Positions 53,491-61,580 of a stretch of DNA of 64,000 nt are shown here, one piece after another. The stretch is from NCBI GenBank assembly GCA_002067795.1, contig MVQI01000082.1, forward strand, positions 124,001 through 188,000, written 5' to 3'. How positions within the stretch are numbered: the stretch's first letter is position 1; each line of letters begins with the position of its first letter. The notes under the pieces were generated by a model, which saw nothing but the letters and a program-made list of their open reading frames with translations, searched no databases and was not told the origin of the DNA. The translations under genes were made by a program, and so were the position numbers. This DNA comes from Methanosaeta sp. PtaB.Bin039. GTDB lineage: Archaea; Halobacteriota; Methanosarcinia; Methanotrichales; Methanotrichaceae.

Positions 53491-55128
53491 TCAGGTGGTG
53501 TACTTGGCGTTTATATCCACGTACTCATGGGTCAGGTCGCATCCGAAAGCCCGGGCGCTGGCCTCTCCATCGCCCAGACGCAAACGGATGATGATCTCTT
53601 CGGATCCCATCAGGGCCTTTGCCTGGTCGAGCACGCCTTCCTGGATCTTTCCTTCATCCACCAGGGTCACCGATCTGCCTTCAGCCTGGAATATCAGGGT
53701 TACCTTATCGGGGTCGAACTTTGCGCCGGAGTAGCCGGCTGCACAGACGATCCTGCCCCAGTTGGGGTCCTGACCGTAGAGCGCCGTCTTGACAAGGCTG
53801 GACCTGGCAACGGCCTTGGCCGCAAGCCTGGCGTCGCCGATGCTCTTTGCCCCTTCCACTATCACCTCCATGGCCTTGGAGGCGCCCTCTCCGTCCCTTG
53901 CCATCTTCCTTGCCAGGGCGGTGCAGACGTGGTCTAAGGCCTCCTGGAAGTCTCCTCTCTGGCAGGGCACCTTTCCAGTCGAGATTATGATCACCATATC
54001 GTTGGTGCTCGTATCCCCATCCACGGTGAGCATATTGAAGCTGCCATCCACAGCTTCCCTCAACGCCTCATCCAGGTTCTCCCTGGAGACGGCGGCATCT
54101 GTGAATAGGAATCCCAGCATAGTGGCCATGTGGGGTTCTATCATCCCGGCGCCCTTGCATATCCCGGCCACACAAAATCCCCTGAACTTTACAGCCGCCT
54201 CCTTGACACGGGTATCGGTGGTCATGATGGCGGTGGCCGCTTCGGGGCTGGCGGAAGGATCTGACCGCAGACGGGCCGCAGCCTCCTTGGCCAGACCCTC
54301 AACCAGGCCCAGGTCCATGTATCTCCCTATTACCCCTGTGGAGGCCACTCCAACCAGCTCTGGCTGGCATCCCAGGATGGTCCCCAGTATCGCGGCCATC
54401 TCTCTTGCGTCCGCTATCCCCTGCGGCCCGGTATACGCGTTGGCACAGCCGCTATTAGCGATTATTCCCTCCAGCCGCCCCTGGTTCGCCACGTTGTCCT
54501 GGGTGAAAAGAACTGGAGCTGCCCTCACCAGGTTTGTGGTGAACACACCGGCAGCGGTCCCCGAGCATGCTATCAGGGCCACCCCGTTTTTGCCCTGCTT
54601 TATCCCGCTTGCCCTGACTCCCTGAACCGCGCATATGCCGCCTTCGATCTCCTTTATGCCCTCCCTTGCCCCAAGGGCAGAGATGATGTCCCCTCTGGTC
54701 ACGATGCCCACAAGCCTCCCATCCTCGACCACCGGCAAGCGGTTGACCCGGTGCCTCGTCATCAGGGTGGCAGCCTCTTCCAGGCTGTAGTCTGGTGAGG
54801 CGCTCCAGACATGCCGGTTCATAACGTCCGAGACCTTCTTGCCGGATATCTCCTCCAGCGACGACTTCATCCTCTCCCAGCGGATCAGGTCGCGCACCGG
54901 GACCTCCAGGATCTCAAAGGGGCTTGGCAACCACAGCCCCCCTTCCTCGTCCGGCACCTTTAGCAATCGGAGCAGGTCCGATTCTGAGACCACGCCGACA
55001 AGGCGATCCCCATCCAGGACCGGCATGCCGCTTATGCCCTTCTCCCGCAGGATGCGGGACGCTTCGCTGACCGGGGCGGCAGCCTGACAGGCAACGGGCT
55101 CCGGGTTCATGACCTCTCTGACCTTCAT
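53491..55128 (-). CDS. argJ: CBS-pair/ArgJ fusion: bifunctional ornithine acetyltransferase/N-acetylglutamate synthase
   Basis: 545 residues with two parts. Residues 1-155 are a CBS pair (MKVREVMNPEPV..., GDRLVGVVSESDLLRLL, VEDGRLVGIVTRGDII), which in other proteins binds adenosyl ligands. Residues about 158-545 are full-length ArgJ: it transfers acetyl from N-acetylornithine to glutamate. The autocleavage site is in HMATML, before T336; KGAGMIEPHMATMLGF and TSTNDMVII are family motifs. No stop separates the parts. An ATA codon (54657-54655) with a purine-rich GGGAGGG before it stands where a free ArgJ would have its ATG (IKEIEGGICAVQG), so a non-standard internal start is the alternative. 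It lies between argC and argH. Confidence 0.92.
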   Translation of the reverse strand: MKVREVMNPEPVACQAAAPVSEASRILREKGISGMPVLDGDRLVGVVSESDLLRLLKVPDEEGGLWLPSPFEILEVPVRDLIRWERMKSSLEEISGKKVSDVMNRHVWSASPDYSLEEAATLMTRHRVNRLPVVEDGRLVGIVTRGDIISALGAREGIKEIEGGICAVQGVRASGIKQGKNGVALIACSGTAAGVFTTNLVRAAPVLFTQDNVANQGRLEGIIANSGCANAYTGPQGIADAREMAAILGTILGCQPELVGVASTGVIGRYMDLGLVEGLAKEAAARLRSDPSASPEAATAIMTTDTRVKEAAVKFRGFCVAGICKGAGMIEPHMATMLGFLFTDAAVSRENLDEALREAVDGSFNMLTVDGDTSTNDMVIIISTGKVPCQRGDFQEALDHVCTALARKMARDGEGASKAMEVIVEGAKSIGDARLAAKAVARSSLVKTALYGQDPNWGRIVCAAGYSGAKFDPDKVTLIFQAEGRSVTLVDEGKIQEGVLDQAKALMGSEEIIIRLRLGDGEASARAFGCDLTHEYVDINAKYTT

Positions 55129-55207
55129 GTCTATCCATCCACCGGGTATTCCAAATTATCCTGAAAACTTCAGGGGCAAACACCTGTGCGAACTCTCCGG
55201 TCCCAAA

Positions 55208-56233
55208 TCAGGGCGCTCCGCCAGGGAACCACAGGCCTGCGGTCTCGTCTATTCCCATCATGATGTTCATGTTCTGAATGGCCTGGCCAGCAGCCCCCTT
55301 CACAAGGTTGTCTATTGCCGAGATCACAACCAGGCGGTCTGTACCTTTCTCCGGCTCAAGGCCTATGTCGCAGAAGTTCGATCCCCTCACGTTCATCAGC
55401 ATCGGGACTGTGCCAGTCATCCGGACGAAGCGGGACTTGGCATAGAATTGCCGGTACATCTCCTCCATGCCGGCCTTGTCCTGTATCTTGCTCTCAAATC
55501 CCGGCTTGACAAAGACGTGAGCTGTTGTGAGAATGCCTCTGACAGCTGCGATGACGTGGGGGGTAAAGCTGATGCGTATATCGCTCTGCAGCTTGCCAAG
55601 CTCCTGCTTGATCTCCGGGACGTGACGGTGACTGGTCACCTTGTAGCAGCGTATATTCTGGGCCAGGTTTGGGTAATGGCTGGTCTCCGTAGGCTCCACC
55701 CCGGCTCCTGAGATGCCCGACTTGGAGTCGAAGACCACCCTGTCGACCATCCCTGCGGCAGCCAGGGGGGCAAGGGCGAGCGTGGCGCCTGTTGGGTAGC
55801 AGCCCGGATTTCCAACCAGCCGGGCCGACGCCACCTCCGGGTGCAGCTCGGGCAGCCCGAAGACGGCCTGGCGGGGAGCCTTGTGCTTCATCCCATAGGT
55901 CTTCTCAAAGACATCGACTGGCAGTCGGTAGTCCGAGCTCAGATCGATGACCTTCGTGCCTGCGTCCAGGAGTGCGGGCACCCAGTCCATTGCGGTACCG
56001 TGAGGCACTGCGGTAAAAACAATATCGCAGCGCTGTGCCACCTCCTGGGCGGCGGGGGCCTCGAACTTGAGGTCGTAGAGGGCCCGCAGGTGCTCATGAA
56101 CCGCTTCGACTGGCTTTCCTGCCAGCTTTCTGGAGGTGACGCAGACCACCCTGGCCTCGGGATGAGTGGAAAGGAGACGGAGAAGCTCTCCGCCGGTGTA
56201 ACCGGATCCGCCTACAATGCCTACTTTTATCAT
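55208..56233 (-). CDS. argC: N-acetyl-gamma-glutamyl-phosphate reductase
   Basis: NADPH-dependent reduction of N-acetyl-glutamyl phosphate to the semialdehyde. 341 residues. The dinucleotide-binding motif VGIVGGSGYTGGELLRLL opens the protein; the catalytic cysteine is in GNPGCYPTGATLALAPLAAAG near residue 145. HRHVPEIKQELGKL and FTPHVIAAVRGILTT follow as in ArgC. First gene of the arginine unit; 79 bases separate it from the CBS-ArgJ gene. LysW-dependent relatives (LysY) exist in archaea, but the ArgJ and ArgH neighbours argue for arginine. Confidence 0.96.
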   Translation of the reverse strand: MIKVGIVGGSGYTGGELLRLLSTHPEARVVCVTSRKLAGKPVEAVHEHLRALYDLKFEAPAAQEVAQRCDIVFTAVPHGTAMDWVPALLDAGTKVIDLSSDYRLPVDVFEKTYGMKHKAPRQAVFGLPELHPEVASARLVGNPGCYPTGATLALAPLAAAGMVDRVVFDSKSGISGAGVEPTETSHYPNLAQNIRCYKVTSHRHVPEIKQELGKLQSDIRISFTPHVIAAVRGILTTAHVFVKPGFESKIQDKAGMEEMYRQFYAKSRFVRMTGTVPMLMNVRGSNFCDIGLEPEKGTDRLVVISAIDNLVKGAAGQAIQNMNIMMGIDETAGLWFPGGAP

Positions 56234-56330
56234 GATCTGGCTCTCACGAGCTCTACCTATAAATTCGCGGCGCTTACGGCCGGCCGATTTGGGAAACGGC
56301 CTGAAAATGCATCCGTAAGACCTAATATTT

Positions 56331-57277
56331 CAGTCAGGTATCATGGCAGACAGATCTGCCAGGCCGCCTGCGGTTCTCTCCAGCCTCTGCCGCCCCTCCA
56401 GGACCTCCAGCCAGCGATTGGGTATCCAGCCTGATCCACAGGCTGCCCCGGCGAGCGCCCCGGCTATAGATGCTATCGAATCGGTGTCGCCTCCGGCTGA
56501 GGCTCCAGCTATCAGGGCCTCTTCCGGCTCGTGGGCCAGATGGCAGTAGAATGCTGCGGCCACCGTATCCTTGGCCTCCGGAGAGGTCCCGGTTATGGAG
56601 AAGGCCAGCTCCTCATCCATATCGAGCAGGTCCGGCACTCTTTGCAGATGCTCTCGCATTGGCGGCCAGACCTTGCCTGCTTGCTCGGCAGCCATCTCAA
56701 GCACCCGTATCCTGTTGAGACTCAGCAGGGATAGGGATACGCCCACCGCAACGGCGACAGCCCCGGCAGCAGCGGCTGCTGAGCAGTGTGTTGGCGCGGC
56801 CTGGAGCTTGGCGTAGCTGGCAACGAGTGAGAGGTCGCGGTGATAGACCAGGCCCACCGGGGCGACACGCATGGCTGCGCCGCATGTTGGCAAGACGACC
56901 CCAGTCTCCTGCCAGTCTCGGCCAGCCATCATCGCCTCCACCGCAGAGCGGGTTGCCAGGCCTGCACCCCGGCTGCAGGAGGTATCAAGCTTCCAGGCCT
57001 CTCCCCAGGCCCGCAGGCCATCGCAGAAGCGAGCGGCTGAGAAGCCGCCCGCTTCGATCATGCCCTCGGCCAGGATAAGGGTCTGCAAGGTATCGTCGGT
57101 GTACTGGCCGGCGCGCAGGCCTGCATGAAAATGGCCGACCGGTGCAGGCATCATATCCTGCACCCTGCCCACAACGCTCTTGATCTCCCTTCTGCTCAGC
57201 CCTTCCACCGGCATGCCCAGGGCATCTCCGGCTGCCAGGCCCAAAAGACACCCCCGGAACCTATCCAGCAGATCCAT
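56331..57277 (-). CDS. ADP-ribosylglycohydrolase family protein
   Basis: About 315 residues of an all-helical ADP-ribosyl hydrolase. GLAAGDALGMPVEG (residues about 13-26), GQYTDDTLQTLILAEG (about 57) and the C-terminal GGDTDSIASIAGALAGA (about 263) provide the acidic residues that bind two Mg2+ ions. It would remove ADP-ribose from a protein or small molecule; a DraG-like role in nitrogenase control cannot be shown, as no nif gene is near. I chose ATG 57277 (MDLLDRFRGCLLG), although ATG 57313 is possible. The longer frame upstream is antisense to the methyltransferase gene. Confidence 0.9.
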
Positions 57278-57366
57278 GGCTGCATCTTGGAGCGCCACAC
57301 CACTAATAATCATCGGCAAACAGGCGCAAGCGATTTGGCTCACGAGCTGCTCAGTCCAGAGCTGGC

Positions 57367-58005
57367 ATGAAACCGGATCGGTATCTGGCCTGGGACAGGG
57401 AGTATGCCAGGCGGGGACGGCTGTGGGGTGGAGCATCGCCAATTCCAAAGCTCTCAGAAGGCGCGGCTGTACTGGAGCTTGGATGCGGGGACGGAAAGAC
57501 GCTGTCAGTGGCCGGTGGCAGAGGCTGGAAGCTGGTCGGGCTGGACCTGTCAATTCCTGCCCTGCAGCTGGCCCGCCCGGCATGTCCTGGGGCAGCTCTC
57601 GTGGCAGGGGACGCCTCTTCACTGCCCTTCCAGAACAGCGCGTTTGATGCCCTTTTCGCCTTTCATGTGGCAGGCCACATGCTAAAAGCCGACCGGCGCT
57701 GTCTGGGGGAGGAAGCCGCACGGGTGCTGCGGCCTGGGGGTTTGCTGTTCTTTCGTGACTTCTCAAGAGAGGACATGCGGGCAGGCAGGGGATTGGAGGT
57801 GGAGCCCTGCACGTATCGGAGGGGCAGCGGGGTGATCGCCCATTACTTCAGCCCCGAGGAGGTGGCGGACCTGTTCTATCCTCTTTGCCCCATGAACATC
57901 AAGACGGTTCGCTGGAGGATGCGGATTCGCGGGCAGGACATGATTCGTGCGGAGGTCGAGGGCCTGTTTTCCGCTCGGGGCATCCCTGCGGATCTACCCC
58001 TCTGA
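57367..58005 (+). CDS. SAM-dependent class I methyltransferase
   Basis: 212 residues. Motif I is VLELGCGDGKTL (residues 35-46), the acidic residue after strand 2 is in GLDLS, motif for the adenine is GDASSLPFQNSAFDALFAFHVAGHM. The Methyltransf_11 type cannot be linked to a substrate; tRNA or small-molecule methylation are both possible. It is divergent from the ADP-ribosylglycohydrolase gene and its 3' end overlaps the convergent MFS-like gene by 12 bases. Confidence 0.82.
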   Translation: MKPDRYLAWDREYARRGRLWGGASPIPKLSEGAAVLELGCGDGKTLSVAGGRGWKLVGLDLSIPALQLARPACPGAALVAGDASSLPFQNSAFDALFAFHVAGHMLKADRRCLGEEAARVLRPGGLLFFRDFSREDMRAGRGLEVEPCTYRRGSGVIAHYFSPEEVADLFYPLCPMNIKTVRWRMRIRGQDMIRAEVEGLFSARGIPADLPL

Positions 58006-58554
58006 CCCTTCCCGCTCAAGAATAAGCAGAATCCCGGATCCCAGAGCACACATCAGGCTTGTGAATACGAAGGTGCTTGTGAATCCCACAATGCTGGCAA
58101 GTGCAGCGCCGGCAGCGGCAGTCGCAGCGGTGCCAAGGCCTGTGGCTGTTGAGTAGACCGACCATTCGAAGCCCTCCTGCCCCTTGTTCAGGTTTGCGCT
58201 CCAAAGCCCCATCCAAGTCGGGTAAGCCAGGCCGCTGCCAAGCCCGTACAATATCTCTGCCAGGAACACCTGATAGATATGGTCTATGAAGATATAGAGC
58301 ATGGGCACAATCGTTATCAGGCCTGTTCCCAGGAGGAGCCAGCGGGCTTTATCACGCCTCCGATCTATGAACTGGGAGAACGGCAGCTGCACCAGGGACT
58401 TGGTCAGCAAAAAGAGCGTGCTGGCAAGCCCGGCAGCCAGGACGTCTCCTCCCTGCACATCGTTTATATAGATCGCCAGGATCGGCGTGACCAGGCCAAA
58501 GCCTGTGAGTACAAGCAGATCTGAGATCAGCAGGAGTTTCTGGGTGCGGTTCAT
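57994..58554 (-). CDS. Half-size major facilitator superfamily protein
   Basis: A 186-residue membrane protein with six predicted helices: the N-terminal half of an MFS fold. It begins MNRTQKLLLISDLLVLTGFGLVTPILAIYIND, contains the MFS signature-like loop DRRRDKARWLLLG between helices 2 and 3, and ends just after helix 6 (ALGSGILLILEREG). Full MFS carriers have twelve helices. It either works as a dimer or is a truncated gene; similar short proteins do occur in methanogen genomes. The sequence downstream on this strand is the methyltransferase gene, so no second half is present. Confidence 0.78.
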   Translation of the reverse strand: MNRTQKLLLISDLLVLTGFGLVTPILAIYINDVQGGDVLAAGLASTLFLLTKSLVQLPFSQFIDRRRDKARWLLLGTGLITIVPMLYIFIDHIYQVFLAEILYGLGSGLAYPTWMGLWSANLNKGQEGFEWSVYSTATGLGTAATAAAGAALASIVGFTSTFVFTSLMCALGSGILLILEREGSEG

Positions 58555-59191
58555 GGCGTATTCACCTCCATAATCTATTTATTAATTTATTATTATATTA
58601 CTAACTTTAATCGTGTGTTGGAATGGAAGCCCTCCGGATGATCGGGCTATTAGATCGGCATTGCCGCCAGGGATGTATGCGAATTCAGTCCGAAATGGCA
58701 AACTCAAGTCCTGGAAGGTTGCCGAAGAAGAAGAGCTGCGCTATAACCCGCCTCTGACATTCTGGCAAAAGAATATCATGTGGATGGCCATAACTATCAG
58801 TAACTCCTTTCATGACCTGTGATTTAAACCTTTCATTTGAGAGAAATTCCAATCCCCTTAACCTGCAGGCAGCGTATGCAAAAGCGAGCATCACCTTCGG
58901 CCATGGGTTTTTGCCTTCCGTTTCCAATAGCAATATAATTCTCATACACAATCCAGCATTACCTGCTGCCAAGGCTCCAGTTTTTGCCCGATCCCCCTGG
59001 AGAACTCATAGAGGTCTCCGTCCAAATCTCGCTACCCGCATATATGAAAATCGTCCTTCTTGGCTGTCCAGATTCGCTTCCTGGCGAGATGAATTTGATG
59101 ATCTCCTCAGCTTTGGGGGTTGAGATCTTCTCATAAGGATTAAATAGGATACAACCATGCTATGAATTAGCATTGTAGTATTAATTATAAA
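58555..59191. other. Gene-free stretch with AT-rich promoters at both ends
   Basis: 640 bases. The left end (58560-58610) is AT-rich, probably the promoter of the MFS-like gene; GGATTAAATAGG near 59138 is a candidate TATA box for cooS. The frames in between lack start signals or recognisable family similarity and may be decayed sequence. Confidence 0.45.
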
Positions 59192-61063
59192 ATGGTGATA
59201 ATGATGAAGGGCGTCAAGGATAGATCGATAGACCCGGCCAGCCAGGAGATGCTGGCATCGGCATCTCGTGCTGGCCTGGAGACTGCCTGGGACCGGTTCG
59301 ACAAGCAGCAGCCACAGTGTGGGTTCGGCGAGCTTGGCCTCTGCTGCCGCCACTGCAACATGGGTCCCTGCCGCATCGACCCATTCGGAGAGGGACCGGC
59401 ACGTGGGGTATGCGGTGCCGATGCCGATGTTATGGCGGCGCGTGGACTTTTGAGGGCGCTTGCCGCAGGAGCTGCAGCTCATTCCGACCACGCCAGGGAC
59501 GTCGCCCTAACCTTCCAGATGATGGCAGATGGACGGGCTCCGTCTTATCAGGTGAAGGACAAGGCCAAGATGAAGCGCCTGGCGGCAGAGTACGGCATAG
59601 CCGGCGACTCCCCTACCATGATGCAGGACCTTGCAAAATCCGTTCTCTCCGAGTTCGGCCAGCAGCAAGGGACCATTTGCTTCACGAGGCGGGCCCCTGC
59701 CAAGCGGGTGGCCATCTGGCAGAGACTGGGGATCGATCCGCGGGGCATAGACCGGGAGATCGTGGAGTGTCTGCACCGCAGCCACATGGGAGTCGATGCC
59801 GATTACGTGAACCTGATACTGCACGGCCTGCGCACCGCCCTGGCCGACGGCTGGGGCGGCTCCATGATAGCCACCGAACTGCAGGATGTCATGTTCGGGG
59901 TGCCTACCCCCATCAGGTCCAGGGCCAATCTCGGTGTGCTGCAGGCCGATTCGGTCAACGTGATAGTCCACGGCCATGAGCCGCTTCTCTCGGAGATGAT
60001 CGTTGCGGCGGCGGCAGATCCTGAGTTGATTGCCCTGGCTAAGAGCAAGGGGGCGGCGGGAATAAACGTGGCCGGAATCTGCTGCACCGGAAACGAGGTC
60101 TTGATGCGCCACGGAGTTCCTGTAGCCGGAAATTTCCTCCAGCAAGAGCTGGCTATTGCCACCGGGGCGGTTGAGGCCATGGTGGTTGACGTTCAGTGCG
60201 TCATGCCTGCCCTGCAAAGCGTAGCATCCTGCTTCCACACCAAGCTGATAACCACCTCTCCCAAGGCAAAGGTTCCCGGGGCCACCCATATGGAGTTCCA
60301 TGAAGAGAGTGCTCTGGATACGGCCAGGGAGATCGTTCGGGCGGCGGTGGAGAATTATCCGCAAAGAAACCGGGACCGCGTGCAGATACCCGACTTCAGC
60401 TCGGAGGTTATGATCGGGTTCAGCGTGGAGGCCATACTGAGCGCCCTGGGCGGAAGCCTGGACCCGTTGCTTGGTGCGATCAAGAACGGCTCGGTCAGGG
60501 GCATAGCCGCCGTTGTGGGCTGCAATAATCCCAAGGTCAAGCAGGACTTCGGCCACGTAAACCTGGTCAAGGAGCTGATCAAGAACGACGTGCTGGTGGT
60601 CAGCACCGGTTGCAGCGCCCAGGCCTGTGCCAAGGCCGGCCTCCTGTTGCCCGAGGCGGCAGGGATGGCAGGAGAAGGCCTGAGAGGTGTATGCCAGGCG
60701 CTGGGCATTCCGCCTGTCCTGCACATGGGCTCTTGTGTTGACATAAGCAGGATTCTCGTGGCCTGCGCGGCGATAGCCAATGCCCTGGGAGTGGATATCA
60801 GCGACCTGCCTGCAGCGGCCGCGGCGCCTGAGTGGATGTCGGAAAAAGCGGTCTCCATCGGCGCCTATGCGGTGGCCTCAGGCGTTCTGACAGTCCTGGG
60901 CACGGTGCCGCAGGTCCTGGGATCTGCCAACGTGACTGCTCTGCTGACCAAGGGAGCTGCAGGCGTTGTTGGAGGGCGCTTTGCAGTTGAACCAGACCCG
61001 TTCTCGGCTGCCAGAGTGATGATCGACCATATAGACAGCCAGCGGGCAAGGCTCGGCATCTGA
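59192..61063 (+). CDS. cooS: Carbon monoxide dehydrogenase, Ni-Fe catalytic subunit (monofunctional)
   Basis: Oxidises CO to CO2 or the reverse. 623 residues, CooS length, without the acetyl-CoA synthase part. The D/B cluster cysteines are in CGFGELGLCCRHCNMGPC (residues 43-60). The C-cluster ligands are all visible: His260 in VIVHGHEP, and Cys in GICCTGNE, DVQCVMP, VVGCNN, STGCSAQ and MGSCVD. Start: three in-frame ATGs (59192, 59201, 59204); GGTGAT at 59194-59199 would favour 59204. It heads an operon with a CooF-like ferredoxin and a formate-dehydrogenase-like subunit. This is separate from the CODH/ACS complex of acetoclastic methanogenesis. Confidence 0.95.
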   Translation: MVIMMKGVKDRSIDPASQEMLASASRAGLETAWDRFDKQQPQCGFGELGLCCRHCNMGPCRIDPFGEGPARGVCGADADVMAARGLLRALAAGAAAHSDHARDVALTFQMMADGRAPSYQVKDKAKMKRLAAEYGIAGDSPTMMQDLAKSVLSEFGQQQGTICFTRRAPAKRVAIWQRLGIDPRGIDREIVECLHRSHMGVDADYVNLILHGLRTALADGWGGSMIATELQDVMFGVPTPIRSRANLGVLQADSVNVIVHGHEPLLSEMIVAAAADPELIALAKSKGAAGINVAGICCTGNEVLMRHGVPVAGNFLQQELAIATGAVEAMVVDVQCVMPALQSVASCFHTKLITTSPKAKVPGATHMEFHEESALDTAREIVRAAVENYPQRNRDRVQIPDFSSEVMIGFSVEAILSALGGSLDPLLGAIKNGSVRGIAAVVGCNNPKVKQDFGHVNLVKELIKNDVLVVSTGCSAQACAKAGLLLPEAAGMAGEGLRGVCQALGIPPVLHMGSCVDISRILVACAAIANALGVDISDLPAAAAAPEWMSEKAVSIGAYAVASGVLTVLGTVPQVLGSANVTALLTKGAAGVVGGRFAVEPDPFSAARVMIDHIDSQRARLGI

Positions 61064-61072
61064 GGTGGATTC

Positions 61073-61576
61073 ATGCCGGAGATATTCGTTCGCCTGGACC
61101 GCTGTGTAGGCTGCCGCTCCTGCGAGATGGCCTGCGCGACGGAGCATTCTGCTGGAAAATCCCTGATCTCGGCAGCCTCAGAGCACCCAAGGCCTCGCAA
61201 GAGGCTTTACGTGGAGATGGCTGAAGGGACCAAGCTTCCAATGGTCTGCAGGCATTGCGAGGACGCGCCCTGCGCCTCTGTCTGCCGGACCGGTGCCATG
61301 ACCCAGGATCCAGAGACCCATATAGTGACCAGGGATGCCGAGAAATGCATCGGGTGCTGGATGTGCGCCATGGTCTGCCCTTACGGAGTCGTCGGACGAA
61401 CAGCCGAAGGTCGGGTCGCCCTGAAATGCGACCGCTGTCCAGACCTGGACGTGCCGGCCTGCGTAGCTGCCTGCCCTACCCATACACTGGTCTTCATGGA
61501 GGCTGAGGACTTCTCCGAGCTCCTGCGCGTCGATGCGGCTGCCAGGCTTGCCAGGGGCTACCGCAGCCGTGCCTGA
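61073..61576 (+). CDS. cooF: CooF/HycB-like four-cluster ferredoxin
   Basis: 167 residues with four [4Fe-4S] cysteine groups in the DMSO-reductase beta-subunit arrangement: CVGCRSCEMAC, CRHCEDAPCASVC, CIGCWMCAMVCPYG and CDRCPDLDVPACVAACP. In CooS systems this subunit takes electrons from CODH and passes them to a hydrogenase or other acceptor; here the next gene is a molybdopterin oxidoreductase. It starts 9 bases after cooS, with GAGGTGGAT before the ATG. Confidence 0.92.
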   Translation: MPEIFVRLDRCVGCRSCEMACATEHSAGKSLISAASEHPRPRKRLYVEMAEGTKLPMVCRHCEDAPCASVCRTGAMTQDPETHIVTRDAEKCIGCWMCAMVCPYGVVGRTAEGRVALKCDRCPDLDVPACVAACPTHTLVFMEAEDFSELLRVDAAARLARGYRSRA

Positions 61577-61580
61577 GGTG

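Noticed and set aside
58685-58972. 95-codon minus-strand frame in the gap before cooS
   Set aside because: No start signal, and the sequence shows no recognisable family or coding bias.
59507-60724. 405-codon frame antisense to cooS
   Set aside because: Shadow of the biased cooS codons; no start signal or domain.
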